DNA of 32,933 bases, from NCBI GenBank assembly GCA_900660155.1, contig CABFPE010000035.1, forward strand, positions 1,915,986 to 1,948,918. Direction: 5' to 3'. Position 1 is the stretch's first letter, and the number at the start of each line of letters is the position of its first letter. This DNA is from Hofstenia miamia. Its lineage: Eukaryota; Xenacoelomorpha; Acoela; Hofsteniidae. The notes under the pieces are model-generated. The model saw nothing but the letters and a program-made list of their open reading frames with translations, had not been told where the DNA came from and searched no databases. Of the stretch, positions 1 to 9,112 are shown one piece after another. Made by a program: the position numbers and the translations under genes.

Positions 1-187
1 CACACCAAAAATATTTCGTCGCTAGATGGCGTCCAATAGAATCACTTCATTTCCACATGGCAAATAGTCATGTGTGTCTTAAACACATCTGGGTGTCGCA
101 ATGTAGCCTCCTCTCCCCGTCTATAACTACTCTTGTTGATGAATAATTTGACAAAACAAAGGGGTGATAATGCTTCCAATGATTTTA

Positions 188-198
188 GCCATTTTGGC
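188..198 (+). promoter_or_regulatory. Conserved U3 palindrome GCCATTTTGGC
   Basis: An inverted repeat (GCCA, 3-base spacer, TGGC) about 48 bases upstream of the TATA box. The same element sits at the same distance from TATA in both M LTRs (5433-5447 and 19230-19244), where it is extended to CTGCCA-AGA-TGGCAG. Its survival in diverged LTRs suggests a transcription-factor site. The CCAT core resembles a YY1 site, but that is only a resemblance. Confidence 0.45.
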
Positions 199-245
199 AG
201 ATGATAAATTCAAAATTCAAATGACAGGTACTTTTTGAATTGAAC

Positions 246-254
246 TATAAATAG
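246..254 (+). promoter_or_regulatory. TATA box of the P1 LTR
   Basis: TATAAATAG in the middle of the LTR, in element orientation. The identical word occurs on the minus strand in both M LTRs. It marks the U3 promoter; transcription would be expected to start about 25-30 bases downstream. Confidence 0.7.
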
Positions 255-1036
255 AGAAAAATCAATTGGAAAACTGTTGAAGTAAATTCTTTGAAAATCT
301 TATCTGTAGATTTCTTTTGGTTTGCTTATTATTAAATCATGTCAAGCTAAATGGTAGATGCATTAGTAGTGACTTGGGTACACATTGGGAGCGACTTGAG
401 GGTCCTTGATCCAAACCATGAACCTGCATTTAAGTTAGGTATACTCTTAGGAGTTTTTCTGATTTTAGCTGGATATTAATTCTTTTGTTTACATGTATCC
501 AATAATTGATATTGGTAAAAGGTCTGGACAGCCTACTGTGGGTTATACATATTTTATATTATAGACTTAGGTGACCTATAATAGACTGATAAGAGGCTGA
601 GCATGTATTGTTAAAGCCAATAGTTTTCAGTAATGGCTAAAGTAATAATTATTAAGCAGCTAGTGACATTGCAAGGTTGTGAAGTAATATAAATACGCAT
701 TACAAATTGGGTTTAAGTCAGTTACAAACAGCATTGAGAGCTGCACTGAGTTAGGATAGGGAACACATAAGAACATCATTGAACTGAGACTTGAAACCAT
801 TTGATTAACAATGGAGGCACATGTGGATTGATTTGGAGATCAGAGTTGGTCAGAGGCTATAGCCAGAACACAGAACAGAATTGTGATGGTGGTATACCTA
901 AACAGTATTGAGTTACTCTAGTTAAGTAAAGGTTAATGAAATGTATCTCATATCAGAGTAAAGAGTTAACATAAGTACATCCCTACCTGAATATAACGAG
1001 GAACAATAGATTAAAAGAATGATCTAATCTCTGTTA

Positions 1037-3056
1037 ATGCCTGGTAGCAGATGCTATATGGCAACCATGACAGTAAAAGAATGAGAAGAAAAGAAGAATC
1101 AGATCACTATCCAAACTCAGAACTTAGAATCAACAAGTAATTAGAGCAACCAAAGTAACAGAACACATGCAGGAAAGCAGATACAGCACACAGTCAGCTA
1201 TGAGATAACACCTACTACTATATCTAACATAAGGCAGGTGCAAAGACAAAGAGTTGCACTGATTTGCCAGCCACTACTATTTGTAATTCAAGATGATGAA
1301 TACATGAGGAAAGAAAGGCAACACCAAAAAAGGAACAAAAAAAAACAACCCCCACCCCAAGTAGAACATGCTCAGAGACAGATGCATCCCCTACAAAGTT
1401 GGAAACCCTATAAATGTCCCCAGAAGCAGGATCAAGCAAAGTCTTGAATATTCTAAGACTGATGAGCAAAACAGAAACAATAATGAGATCTGAGATACAA
1501 TTACTTGTAGAAAGAATGTTGAAACTGGAACAGGAAAACAAGAACACACTAAGCAAACTGAAAATTGAGATAGACAATCACCTGGAGAACTAAAGCAAAA
1601 ATTTTCAAAAAGACATTAAGGCATTAACAAACCAGTTAGCACAGTTGAAAAAAGCTTTCCAGGAACAGAACCAGAAATGGGAAAAAATATGTGAACAATT
1701 GGAGGATGCAAATAGGCAACTAATCCTAGATAAAAACATACAAGCCCAAGAAATAGAACAACTTAAAGACAAACTCTGATTGACAGTACTGGACAGAGAT
1801 GAAAATCACAAAAACCAGAAATGAGAAATAGAAGATCTGAGACAGAAATTAAAAATGTTATGAGAAAACGAGGAAGAAAACCCAAAGGCAACAACAATGC
1901 ATGGAATGATAATTGAACAAAGAGAAGAAAAGAGTTTACAAGTGTCACCCATGAACTTGAAAAACATTTCAGAGAAATGGAGGAAGAAGAGAAAAGAAAG
2001 ATCATCAATGAAATAATGAGAGCAGTGACAAATCAACTCACAACTAGTGAACAAATGAATAGACAAAGGAAACCTGTTTATGAAAATTTGATGCTGCTAG
2101 AACATAGCCACAATGACAAAATACTATGTAAGGCAACTTTTTCCAAAATTCAATGGGAAGGTGGACAGTTATAATCCGACATTTCTAGAATGGTTACAAA
2201 TGTTTGAGATCACAATGGCTGAGTGGAAAGTAAACCAAAGGGCAGCAGCTGCAAGGTTTCCACTATATTTAACAGGGGTGGCATCACAACATTACTTGCT
2301 TTCAGATGCAGATATGGAACAAGACTATAAACTACTAATCAGAGACTTTGTAGATTACTATGAAAATGAGAGTTTTAAAAATCAATATTGAATCATATTA
2401 AACTCAACAAAGATGTGAAAAACAGATGAAATCTGAAACTACATCCAGCAAGTGGAACAACTAGTGACACTTAGCTCAAGGGGAAGCAAATACTCAAAGT
2501 ATGACCTCTTCTTCCACATTTGTAAAGGAATGCTGGAGAATATGTGAACACAATTTGAAATCAAGTGTGATGTAGATGACCAGCTAGAGAAGATGATCAG
2601 GAAAGCCATGGACATACAGGCAACAATAGAGAACAATGCCTGCATCTAAGAGAAAGCAGTATTGAACAAGGAGAAGCCAGTGGAATGGTGGAATAGCTAC
2701 AAACCACAAACAGGGAACAACAAAGTGTATAAGGAAAAGAAGGGAGAGAAATTCATTAACATAAAAAACAAAGATGGGAAGTCAAAGAAGGTGAGAGAAA
2801 GAGATATAAAGTGCTATGGTTGTTGACAAAAGGGACACAGAAAAGATGAATGTAGACAACAAATTAACATTATCAGGGAAGAGGAAGCATATTGTGATGA
2901 TGAAGATGTTATCAAATTTCAATCAGAATTGGCAGAGGATCCCCAAACAGAAGAAGAATCAGAAAACTAGTCAGAGTGCCAACTCTAAGAAACCAAGCAC
3001 CATTAATGATTATGGTGAACCTGGACAATATCAATATGATAATGATAATGATAAAT
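1037..3056 (+). pseudogene. gag: gag of P1 (coiled coil, capsid, CCHC zinc knuckle), decayed
   Basis: Gag forms the virus-like particle and binds the RNA. The frame opens inside the LTR with M-P-G-S-R-C-Y and continues through the primer-binding site as M-A-T-M-T, as in M. A glutamine/glutamate-rich coiled coil lies at about 1500-1990. A capsid-type domain (FPKFNGKVDSYNPTFLEWLQ) lies at about 2113-2650. A CX2CX4HX4C zinc knuckle sits at 2812-2853 but has a TGA in its fifth position. Stops of all three kinds interrupt the frame, and TGA is the most frequent. Order and spacing match M, except that M lacks the knuckle. No open frame is long enough to be functional. Confidence 0.85.
1059..1075 (+). 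other. tRNA primer-binding site of P1
   Basis: TGGCAACCATGACAG directly follows the LTR edge. The TGG start matches the CCA end of a tRNA. The M counterpart is TGGCGACCATGACAG, so P1 differs by one G-to-A change. From memory, an arginine tRNA ending in GGTCG-CCA would fit; the tRNA identity is uncertain. Confidence 0.75.
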
Positions 3057-3740
3057 AGAATATTAACAAAAGCAACAATTGAAACAGAAGCAGCAACAAT
3101 GATAATAACAGATGAGTGAGCAAAAACAACATTTGAGCAAACACTAGTAATAATAGACACTTATAACAATTTACAGCCTTATGAGGTGATACTAGGGGAT
3201 GATTTCCTGACAAAGAATGGATGTGTAATAAACTATGTGGACAGAACAATCAAAGTGGGAGAAGAGGAAATTGAGATCAAAGAGCAAGAAGGAAAGCCAT
3301 CAACAATAATATTTTAACTGGAAGAAGACATAAAACTGCAGCTGTATCAATGGAGAATGCATGGAGTTAAAACAGAAAAGACAATAACAGCAGATATAAT
3401 GATCTATGACAACAAAGGAATAAATTCAAAAATAGTATCAATGCCATCAAGTGTGTGTGTGATAAAGAACAGAAAAGGGAAAGTGCTGATACTAAATGCA
3501 ACAAATCACAATATCAACATGAAGAAAACGAATGTATGTATATTCAGACAATATGTCAAATCAAGCATCAAAGCTATCTGGAAAGCAATGGAAGACATTG
3601 ATGAGCAGAGTAGTTTGTATGGTCAACTTGAGGACTTACAAACAAAAACAAGAGGTGCTCCACACTGCTAACTTGAGGGCACAGGGATGAACGCAAGCAA
3701 AGAGGATCAGTACAAAATACCCAAGCTGTAGGAGGAAGAA
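3057..3740 (+). pseudogene. pro: Protease and PR-RT linker of P1, decayed
   Basis: A retropepsin remnant that would have cut the Gag-Pol polyprotein. The active-site region at about 3071-3090 reads A-T-I-E-T-E-A-A-T, so the catalytic Asp has become Glu and the usual Gly/Ser is also changed. The flap-side motif YEVILGDDFL is at about 3180-3210. A stop at about 3316 is followed by an open stretch (3357-3671) encoding a beta-rich linker with an MPSSVCVIKN motif and an NATNHNI motif. This linker is conserved in M. It resembles the short domain often found between PR and RT in Gypsy elements. It is in frame with the RT that follows. Confidence 0.8.
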
Positions 3741-4540
3741 TACCAACATTTGAGTGAAGCACAATTACAACAACTTCAAGAGGTGCTGGAGAGAAATAAA
3801 CAGATATTCAATTATGGAGAAATAAGTGTGGGACAAGCAATAGGAAAAACACACAGGATCATTATGACATTGAACAAGCCAATAAAGCTGCCAGCAAGGC
3901 AAGTACCAGAGCAAATGAAGGACGAATTTAGTAGGATACTCAATGAAATAATTGACAACAAAATAACATGATCCAGCAAAAGTCCATATGCCACACCAAC
4001 AGTATTTGTGAAGTAAGGAGAAAAACATAGATTATGTATAGATTTCCAGAAGCTGAATGAATTAANGAAAAAGGATACATACCCACTGCCCAGGATAGAG
4101 GACATGCTATATGAGGCAAGTAAACACAAGTACTTCACATCAATAGACCTATGCAAAGCGTATTGGCAGGTGAGAATGGAAGAAGAAGACATAGAAAAGA
4201 TGGCATTTATAACTCCATATGGATTATATGAATGGATATACATGGTGTTTGGCCTATGTAATGTGCCGGCAACATTTCAAAGATATATAATGAAGGTGCT
4301 GAAAAACAGGAAACATAAGATGGAGGATGGAGTAAATGCATATATTGACAATATCATCATGACTAGTGACACAATCAAGGAACACTTGGAAAAACTGGAA
4401 TGAACACTATCAATCCTGCAGAAAGCAGGCCTGAAAATTAATGGTAACAAATGTGACATACTGAAAGAAAAGATCATATTTCTAGGATGAGTAATCAAAA
4501 AAGGGTGGATATGTATGTATGACAATACAAGAGACATGAT
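3741..4540 (+). pseudogene. pol: Reverse transcriptase of P1, truncated and inactive
   Basis: Ty3/Gypsy RT fingers and palm. Visible motifs are the NYGEISVGQAIGKTH lead-in, the CIDFQKLN block, motif A SIDLCKAYWQ (first catalytic Asp), motif B FGLCNVPATFQR and motif C at 4341-4355. Motif C reads Y-I-D-N rather than Y-I-D-D, so the third catalytic Asp is lost by a G-to-A change. In-frame TGA and TAA codons (at about 3969, 4014 and 4401, among others) and one N at 4066 add to the decay. The frame is cut at 4540 by the LTR of M, so thumb, connection and RNase H are absent. Confidence 0.92.
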
Positions 4541-5213
4541 TGTAATATCCTCTACCAGGCATTGTCACTGTATATCTATTGCTACTGTATAACATTAGTT
4601 GTGTTTCTGCAGGTAAGGATTTTACTTGTTGCATACTGCTTGGCTTGTTGGTTCTGTTATCTTAATTAAACTAGAATTAACCATTCACTATTTAGGTGAT
4701 GAAGCCATGCAGTAATCTATCCAATGATCAATGATGGGCATCTGCCCAAAGCTGATCTCCACATCCAGTATTACCACTTCCTCCATTTGGTTGAGTGCCA
4801 CATCTCAGCTCAATTGATATAGTTTATGTGTACCCTATCCTAGCTCAGTGTATACTCAAGACACAGCACAATTCGACTTAAACTCTATTTTGTAAAAGTG
4901 TTCTATCTATTCACAACCTGACTTGTTACTAGCTGCTCATTTGATATTACATGTAGCCATTACCAAAATATATTGGCATTTCTAAATATATTAGTTTTAA
5001 ACAGCTTCCTATCTTACATTTATAATTTAATACATGTATGGTCACTTTATCACTTATGGGTCATTAATTTGGATCTAAAATAGTATTGATATATTTCCTA
5101 GGTTTCAGTCATCCAACCATTTGTTGACAATTAATTATTCTAGTACATGTAGTAAAGAATTGCTAGTTGGCTAACCAAGAGAAAACCCCTACACCTAACT
5201 TAAGTGCAATTTC

Positions 5214-5265
5214 GTGGTCTGGCACAGGGACCCTAGAATCATTCTCTGTGATGGATCCAGACCAC
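5214..5265 (-). promoter_or_regulatory. Stacked hairpin in the transcribed part of the LTR
   Basis: Arms GTGGTCTGG (5214-5222) and CCAGACCAC (5257-5265) are perfectly complementary. Directly inside, CACAG (5223-5227) can pair with CTGTG (5246-5250). The structure lies about 115-170 bases downstream of the TATA box in element orientation, so it would be in the RNA leader or tail. The 5' LTR of M keeps one outer arm but has mismatches in the other. Confidence 0.4.
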
Positions 5266-5378
5266 TACTAAACACCACTTGATTAGCTTGACATTGTACT
5301 AAATATACAAACCATTAATTGTAACAAAATAAGAATTCTGAATAAAATTCTTTATCAACTTCTTACAATGTTTCTAAT

Positions 5379-5388
5379 CTATTTATAG
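5379..5388 (-). promoter_or_regulatory. TATA box of the 3' LTR of M
   Basis: CTATAAATAG on the minus strand, the same word as in the P1 LTR and the other M LTR. The conserved palindrome CTGCCAAGATGGCAG (5433-5447) lies just upstream in element orientation. Confidence 0.65.
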
Positions 5389-5630
5389 TAAATTCAGAGA
5401 AGTACCTGTCAATTCAAATTTAAACCTTTTGTCTGCCAAGATGGCAGCTGAAAATAATGGAAGTGATTTTGCCCCCTCATTTTGCAAAAGTATTTTTATT
5501 GACCAATACTAATCTCTCTTTTTAGACACATGTTGTTTCTTGGTTGCATAATACAAATAAATTTAAATTATTCTAATTGATTTGATTACAATATTTTTAA
5601 TCATCTCTTTTAGATTTGTGTTGGATGATG

Positions 5631-8598
5631 CTACACACCCTCCTCAGCTTGCATTATTTTTAGCACAGCTCACTCTCCATGCACTAAGGTATCCACCTTC
5701 TGGATTATTGATTCAGCCTGTTGATTGGCCCACGTGGTTTTCTCGAATTTGACTTGTTTTGTCATCTTGAGGACGGCCTCTCATTCTGTTGTTACTGTGT
5801 TAGCATATTTTAGGAATTGTGCTTCTCAAATGTCCTCTGCTATCAGTGTAATCTCTTGTAGTTCATTAATTTTCTGTGAGAATATTTCATAGTATTTGTG
5901 GTATAATTTTATCTCTCTAATTCCTATCATCAATGTCATTTGTGCATCAGCTCTGCTCATATGGGCTAAATCTTCCTTAATCTGATTGTTGGGATAGAAA
6001 AACATGAATACTTTTTGTAAGCTGTGGGTATTTGCTAGGTCTTTGTAGAAGAAGCTAATGTTGTCTCTCACTTCTTGCTCAGTTATGTTGTTAGGATTGT
6101 TCTTGTTGATCTGCATCATTGTAACAATTTTGACTTTTTTGTGTGACATTGTAATAGCAGTACTTTCTTTATCAGATGTCAGTCCATACAATGTTGTTTA
6201 CCCTGGAGAATAGCATTATCACTCTTGGAGTTCAATATTCTATTTCTTTCCTAAGATCTTGCAGTTGTATGTTAATGGGTCTCCCTTGTGTATACAGTTG
6301 ATCTGGCATTATTGTGCCTTCAATGTAAACTGTCTCTCTGTTGTCATTTCTTAGCATTATCTCCTTTGATTTTTTATAGTCATCTTGCTCTACCATTGCT
6401 TTTGCCTTCTTCTCCATGTTCACATATGATTTGTATTCATGCAGAAATGTTTTCACAACTTTGATTTCTTTTGGTAATCTCCATCATGGGAGGACCATTG
6501 GTATCACAATAGTTTCTGGTGGTGTGCAAATCAGGATCTTTGTTTCTATTTGCCTTTCAATGTGTGGGTATGGGCCTTCCATAGTTGGTGCCATTTCCAG
6601 GCCTATCGTGGCAGGGTAGTTCATCTTAGCTTCCAGGATAGTGTTCCAGAATGCTTGTGTTAATCCCCTTCTGCTTAGTTTTAGTCATATTTCTTCTTTG
6701 ATGTCTATTCTTGCTGTTATACATTCAACATCTACTGCTAATTGATTGTATGGTTTCAGTAGCTCTTCCAATTCTGTTTGTGTAAATGCTTCCATGAACA
6801 TGAGCATCATTGTTGCCACCATTTGTTGCTCTCTAATATTTTATAAGTTTCTTTCTTTGATATCTTTAGCTTCCCTGGTGACTTTGATCTCAACTAGGAA
6901 CCATTCATCATCAGTGTCTATCCACTCTATTGTTCTTGCTGGGCTGATTTCTCCCCATTTCTCTATGTTTATCCTGTCAATTGTCATCTGCATTTTCAGA
7001 GATAATAGTAGTCTTGAAGATGTTAACAATTTCTCTTCTTCTATCATCTCTGCTCGAGATTTCATGGCCATTCCACAGACCTCCACTGGTTCCGTTATAC
7101 CTCCTTGTTTCATCATTTCCATGCTTTGTCTGATTTTTGTGAATGTACACTGTGGGCTGTCTTGTTCATCTCTTTCCATTTCCTGATCAAGGGTTTTGTG
7201 CACATCTTTGTGTACTAACGTTTTTCTGATTTTGTCTGTGCATGCTAGTTTCCTTTTAATGATTTTCTTTGTTGTTAACCATGGTTGATGTTCCAGTTGT
7301 TTTATTTGTGTTTCAGATATCACTCCCACATATATTTTTTCATTGGTTCATTGAATATCTTAATTTTGCTGGGGCATATCCCTGTCTTGTTAGCAATGCT
7401 TATTATTGACATTTTTCCCATCAGACTTTTGTTTGTTATCATTTGGCTGAGTTTCTTTTCCATCATTTGTACTGGCTTTTCTGATATAGTTCGTGACTCC
7501 AGCTTTCCTGTGGGACCTTTTAGTAGCCAGTTTTTCATTTGCATGTTTATCAGAGCTATTGCTATCTCATACTTTTTCGCTTTTGCTAACTTATGTCGGG
7601 TGTGCCATGAGATTGGGAGTTTCAGTTCTGCCTCTTCAGTTGTAAATATTGCTAGTGTCCATGCTGTTGTTCTGTAGTGTATCTCTGGTGCATTTTTCTC
7701 TTCAATTAGTAACTGTTTAAAATCTTTTTTCATGTTGAGCTCATAGGCTTTGTTTACTTCTACCAACTTGTGAAATTTTCATGATGGTGCTTTGATTTTT
7801 ACTTCTGGCCAACCTTCCTCTACTTTTTGTTGTAGTTTCATAATTTTCCATATTGTTTGGATTTGTTGTAGATGCTCTTGTTGTTGTGTCAGACTGCACT
7901 TTATGAATAGTGTGTTGGCCTTTTCTATCCCATCTGTGTCTATCATTAGCTCTATCATTTTGTTTGTCTGTAGAGGTCAATTGTGATGCATGGATCTACC
8001 ATGATTCTGTAGATTTGTGCCCAGTAATCTATTTGTAGATCAAATCATATTAATTCTGGGATTGTTGTGGTTCTTGATGTTTTTTCCCATTGGAAGGTGT
8101 TTTTTTGTTAGCATACATGTTTCTCATAAGTGCTCAGGGATGTCTTTGTTTGTTGATATTGTGATAATCACTACTTTAATGTTCTGCACTCCCTCCATTC
8201 TCGATGTTTTTTGTGTATTCTTTTTGTTTCAGTACATGCATAATTGTAAGATTTTCTTTGTCTATGTTAATTTCCGGTATTTCAGCTATTTTGTCTTTGT
8301 ATGCAATTATGGCTTGCATTGTTTCCAGTGTAAAATCATCATCAAATATGATGTGCACTGTGCTTTGCATATATGGTCTTTCCAGTGTCTCATTCATATC
8401 CTGTGGGTAGCTGATGATTACATTTACTTTTGGTCTATTATTGGCATCAAGCACTGTCAGTAGATTTTTTCCTTTGATTTTTGTGGCTTTCCATATATGT
8501 GCTTTTGTTTCTGGGGATAGTTTTGTGAATGCATTATAGTGCATTCTTGATGTTCCAATAAAGTAAGGATGTAGAGTTTCTCCATCAATTTTAGACAT
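5631..8598 (-). pseudogene. Third ORF (ORF3) of M, about 990 codons, unknown function
   Basis: I do not recognise this protein. It occupies the position of an env gene, but no signal peptide or hydrophobic membrane segment is visible; it looks soluble and charged. Open pieces lie at 8598-8176, 7766-7320, 7329-6841, 6456-6232 and 6191-5826, joined across a few frameshifts and mainly TGA stops. Landmarks are LHPYFIGTSR, RPKVNVIISY, STVHIIFDDDFTL, WTLAIFTTEEAELKLPI, AVDVEC, NYPATI, a stretch ending in FMFFYP, and ADAQMTLMI. P2 carries a divergent colinear copy of the whole protein and P3 carries the N-terminal part, so this was a genuine gene. The frame continues past 5826 through the polypurine tract and ends with TAG at 5633-5631, inside the LTR. 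The first Met at 8598 may not be the true start: the same frame runs upstream towards 8930 and towards integrase. Confidence 0.8.
5636..5650 (-). other. Polypurine tract of M
   Basis: AAGCTGAGGAGGGTG on the minus strand directly upstream of the 3' LTR. Polypurine tracts prime plus-strand DNA synthesis in LTR elements. Here the tract is also read as the last codons of the third ORF. Confidence 0.7.
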
Positions 8599-9112
8599 CT
8601 GCTTCTCTCTTTCTTCAAATCATATTGTTCTCTCCAAGGTGGTTTCCGAGGAGGTGTGTAGTTGGGTCATCCTTAATGGTAATTTGCTGGTGCTTGGTTC
8701 ACAGTCCAAGGGCTGTGAATCTGTACTGATAGTTTCTACTGATTTGCCCTTGAATTGGCTCACAGTTACTCCTATCAGCACTTGACCAGTTGTGGTTCCA
8801 GTGGGGATAACATCAGCCTTGAATCACTTCTGCATCTCCATGGTTCTTCCACCACTTACACCTTCCCCTGCAACTCCCAGTGTCTCACCACCCTTGAATT
8901 GGGTTTTGGACTTTGGGAAGGAAAAGTTGAGTTGTGACCAGTTTTCTGCATGCCCTTGAATTGGCAGTGCAGATCCCTGGTGGGAGAGGCTTTTTGTCTG
9001 TTGGTCTCTCTGCCCTTGAATTGGCCTTGAGGACTACTAGGACGCCTTCTCACTCTACGTCGTCTATTTATTGGTTCTTTGTTCTCATCCCTTCTGCTCT
9101 TGAGTTGACATC
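8599..9112 (-). repeat. IN-ORF3 linker with repeated QFKG-coding motif
   Basis: On the minus strand the 12-mer CCAATTCAAGGG recurs at 9024-9013, 8964-8953, 8902-8891 and 8758-8747, with degenerate copies near 8826 and 9108. The spacing is about 60 bases for the closest three. In the frames that connect integrase to ORF3 it encodes Q-F-K-G preceded by G, C, T or S. A frameshift near 9080 and TGA codons interrupt the linker, but its last part (about 8936 to 8599) is in frame with ORF3. Related copies occur in the PR-RT linker of the same element (15929-16040). Confidence 0.65.

Larger units (their letters stand above)
1..1058 (+). repeat. 5' LTR of P1 (left edge at or beyond window start)
   Basis: The reverse complement of this stretch aligns with the LTRs at 4541-5635 and 18342-19473. 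Shared blocks include the GCCATTTTGGC palindrome, the tract ending in ACAGGTACTT, the TATA box and the 3' edge GCCTGGTAGCAGATGCTATA. It is diverged from the M LTRs and is closest to the LTR fragment at 27381. The right edge is fixed by the adjacent primer-binding site. The left edge is not resolved and may lie before base 1. Confidence 0.85.
1..4540 (+). mobile_element. P1: 3'-truncated Ty3/Gypsy LTR retrotransposon
   Basis: A decayed Gypsy copy reading rightwards: LTR, primer-binding site, gag, protease, a PR-RT linker and RT up to just past the palm. It ends abruptly at 4540, where an LTR of opposite orientation starts. RNase H, integrase, third ORF and 3' LTR are missing. Its proteins are close relatives of those of element M on the other strand; for example, the RT fingers and palm match almost residue by residue. 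Many stops, a mutated protease aspartate and a mutated RT catalytic aspartate show it is dead. Confidence 0.93.
4541..5635 (-). repeat. 3' LTR of M
   Basis: It aligns with 18342-19473 over its full length, with substitutions and a shorter right part. In element orientation it starts TGTAGCATCATCC and ends GGATATTACA, giving TG...CA ends. A polypurine tract lies immediately upstream at 5636-5650. The left edge abuts the P1 RT fragment. Confidence 0.92.

Noticed and set aside
4605..4616. Splice-donor-like CAGGTAAGGA on the plus strand of the M LTR, also near 18411
   Set aside because: It is antisense to the element and partly preserved only because the LTRs are related; no partner acceptor or exon could be identified.
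5585..5590. LTR right edge at ATTACA (5590), which mirrors the TGTAAT start
   Set aside because: Similarity between the two LTRs continues to the CTACA at 5635 and 19473, and the polypurine tract lies next to that later edge.
5826..8598. ORF3 as an envelope gene (position after integrase)
   Set aside because: No signal peptide, transmembrane segment, furin-like site or cysteine pattern; the hydrophobic open frames in this area are on the opposite strand and are antisense shadows.
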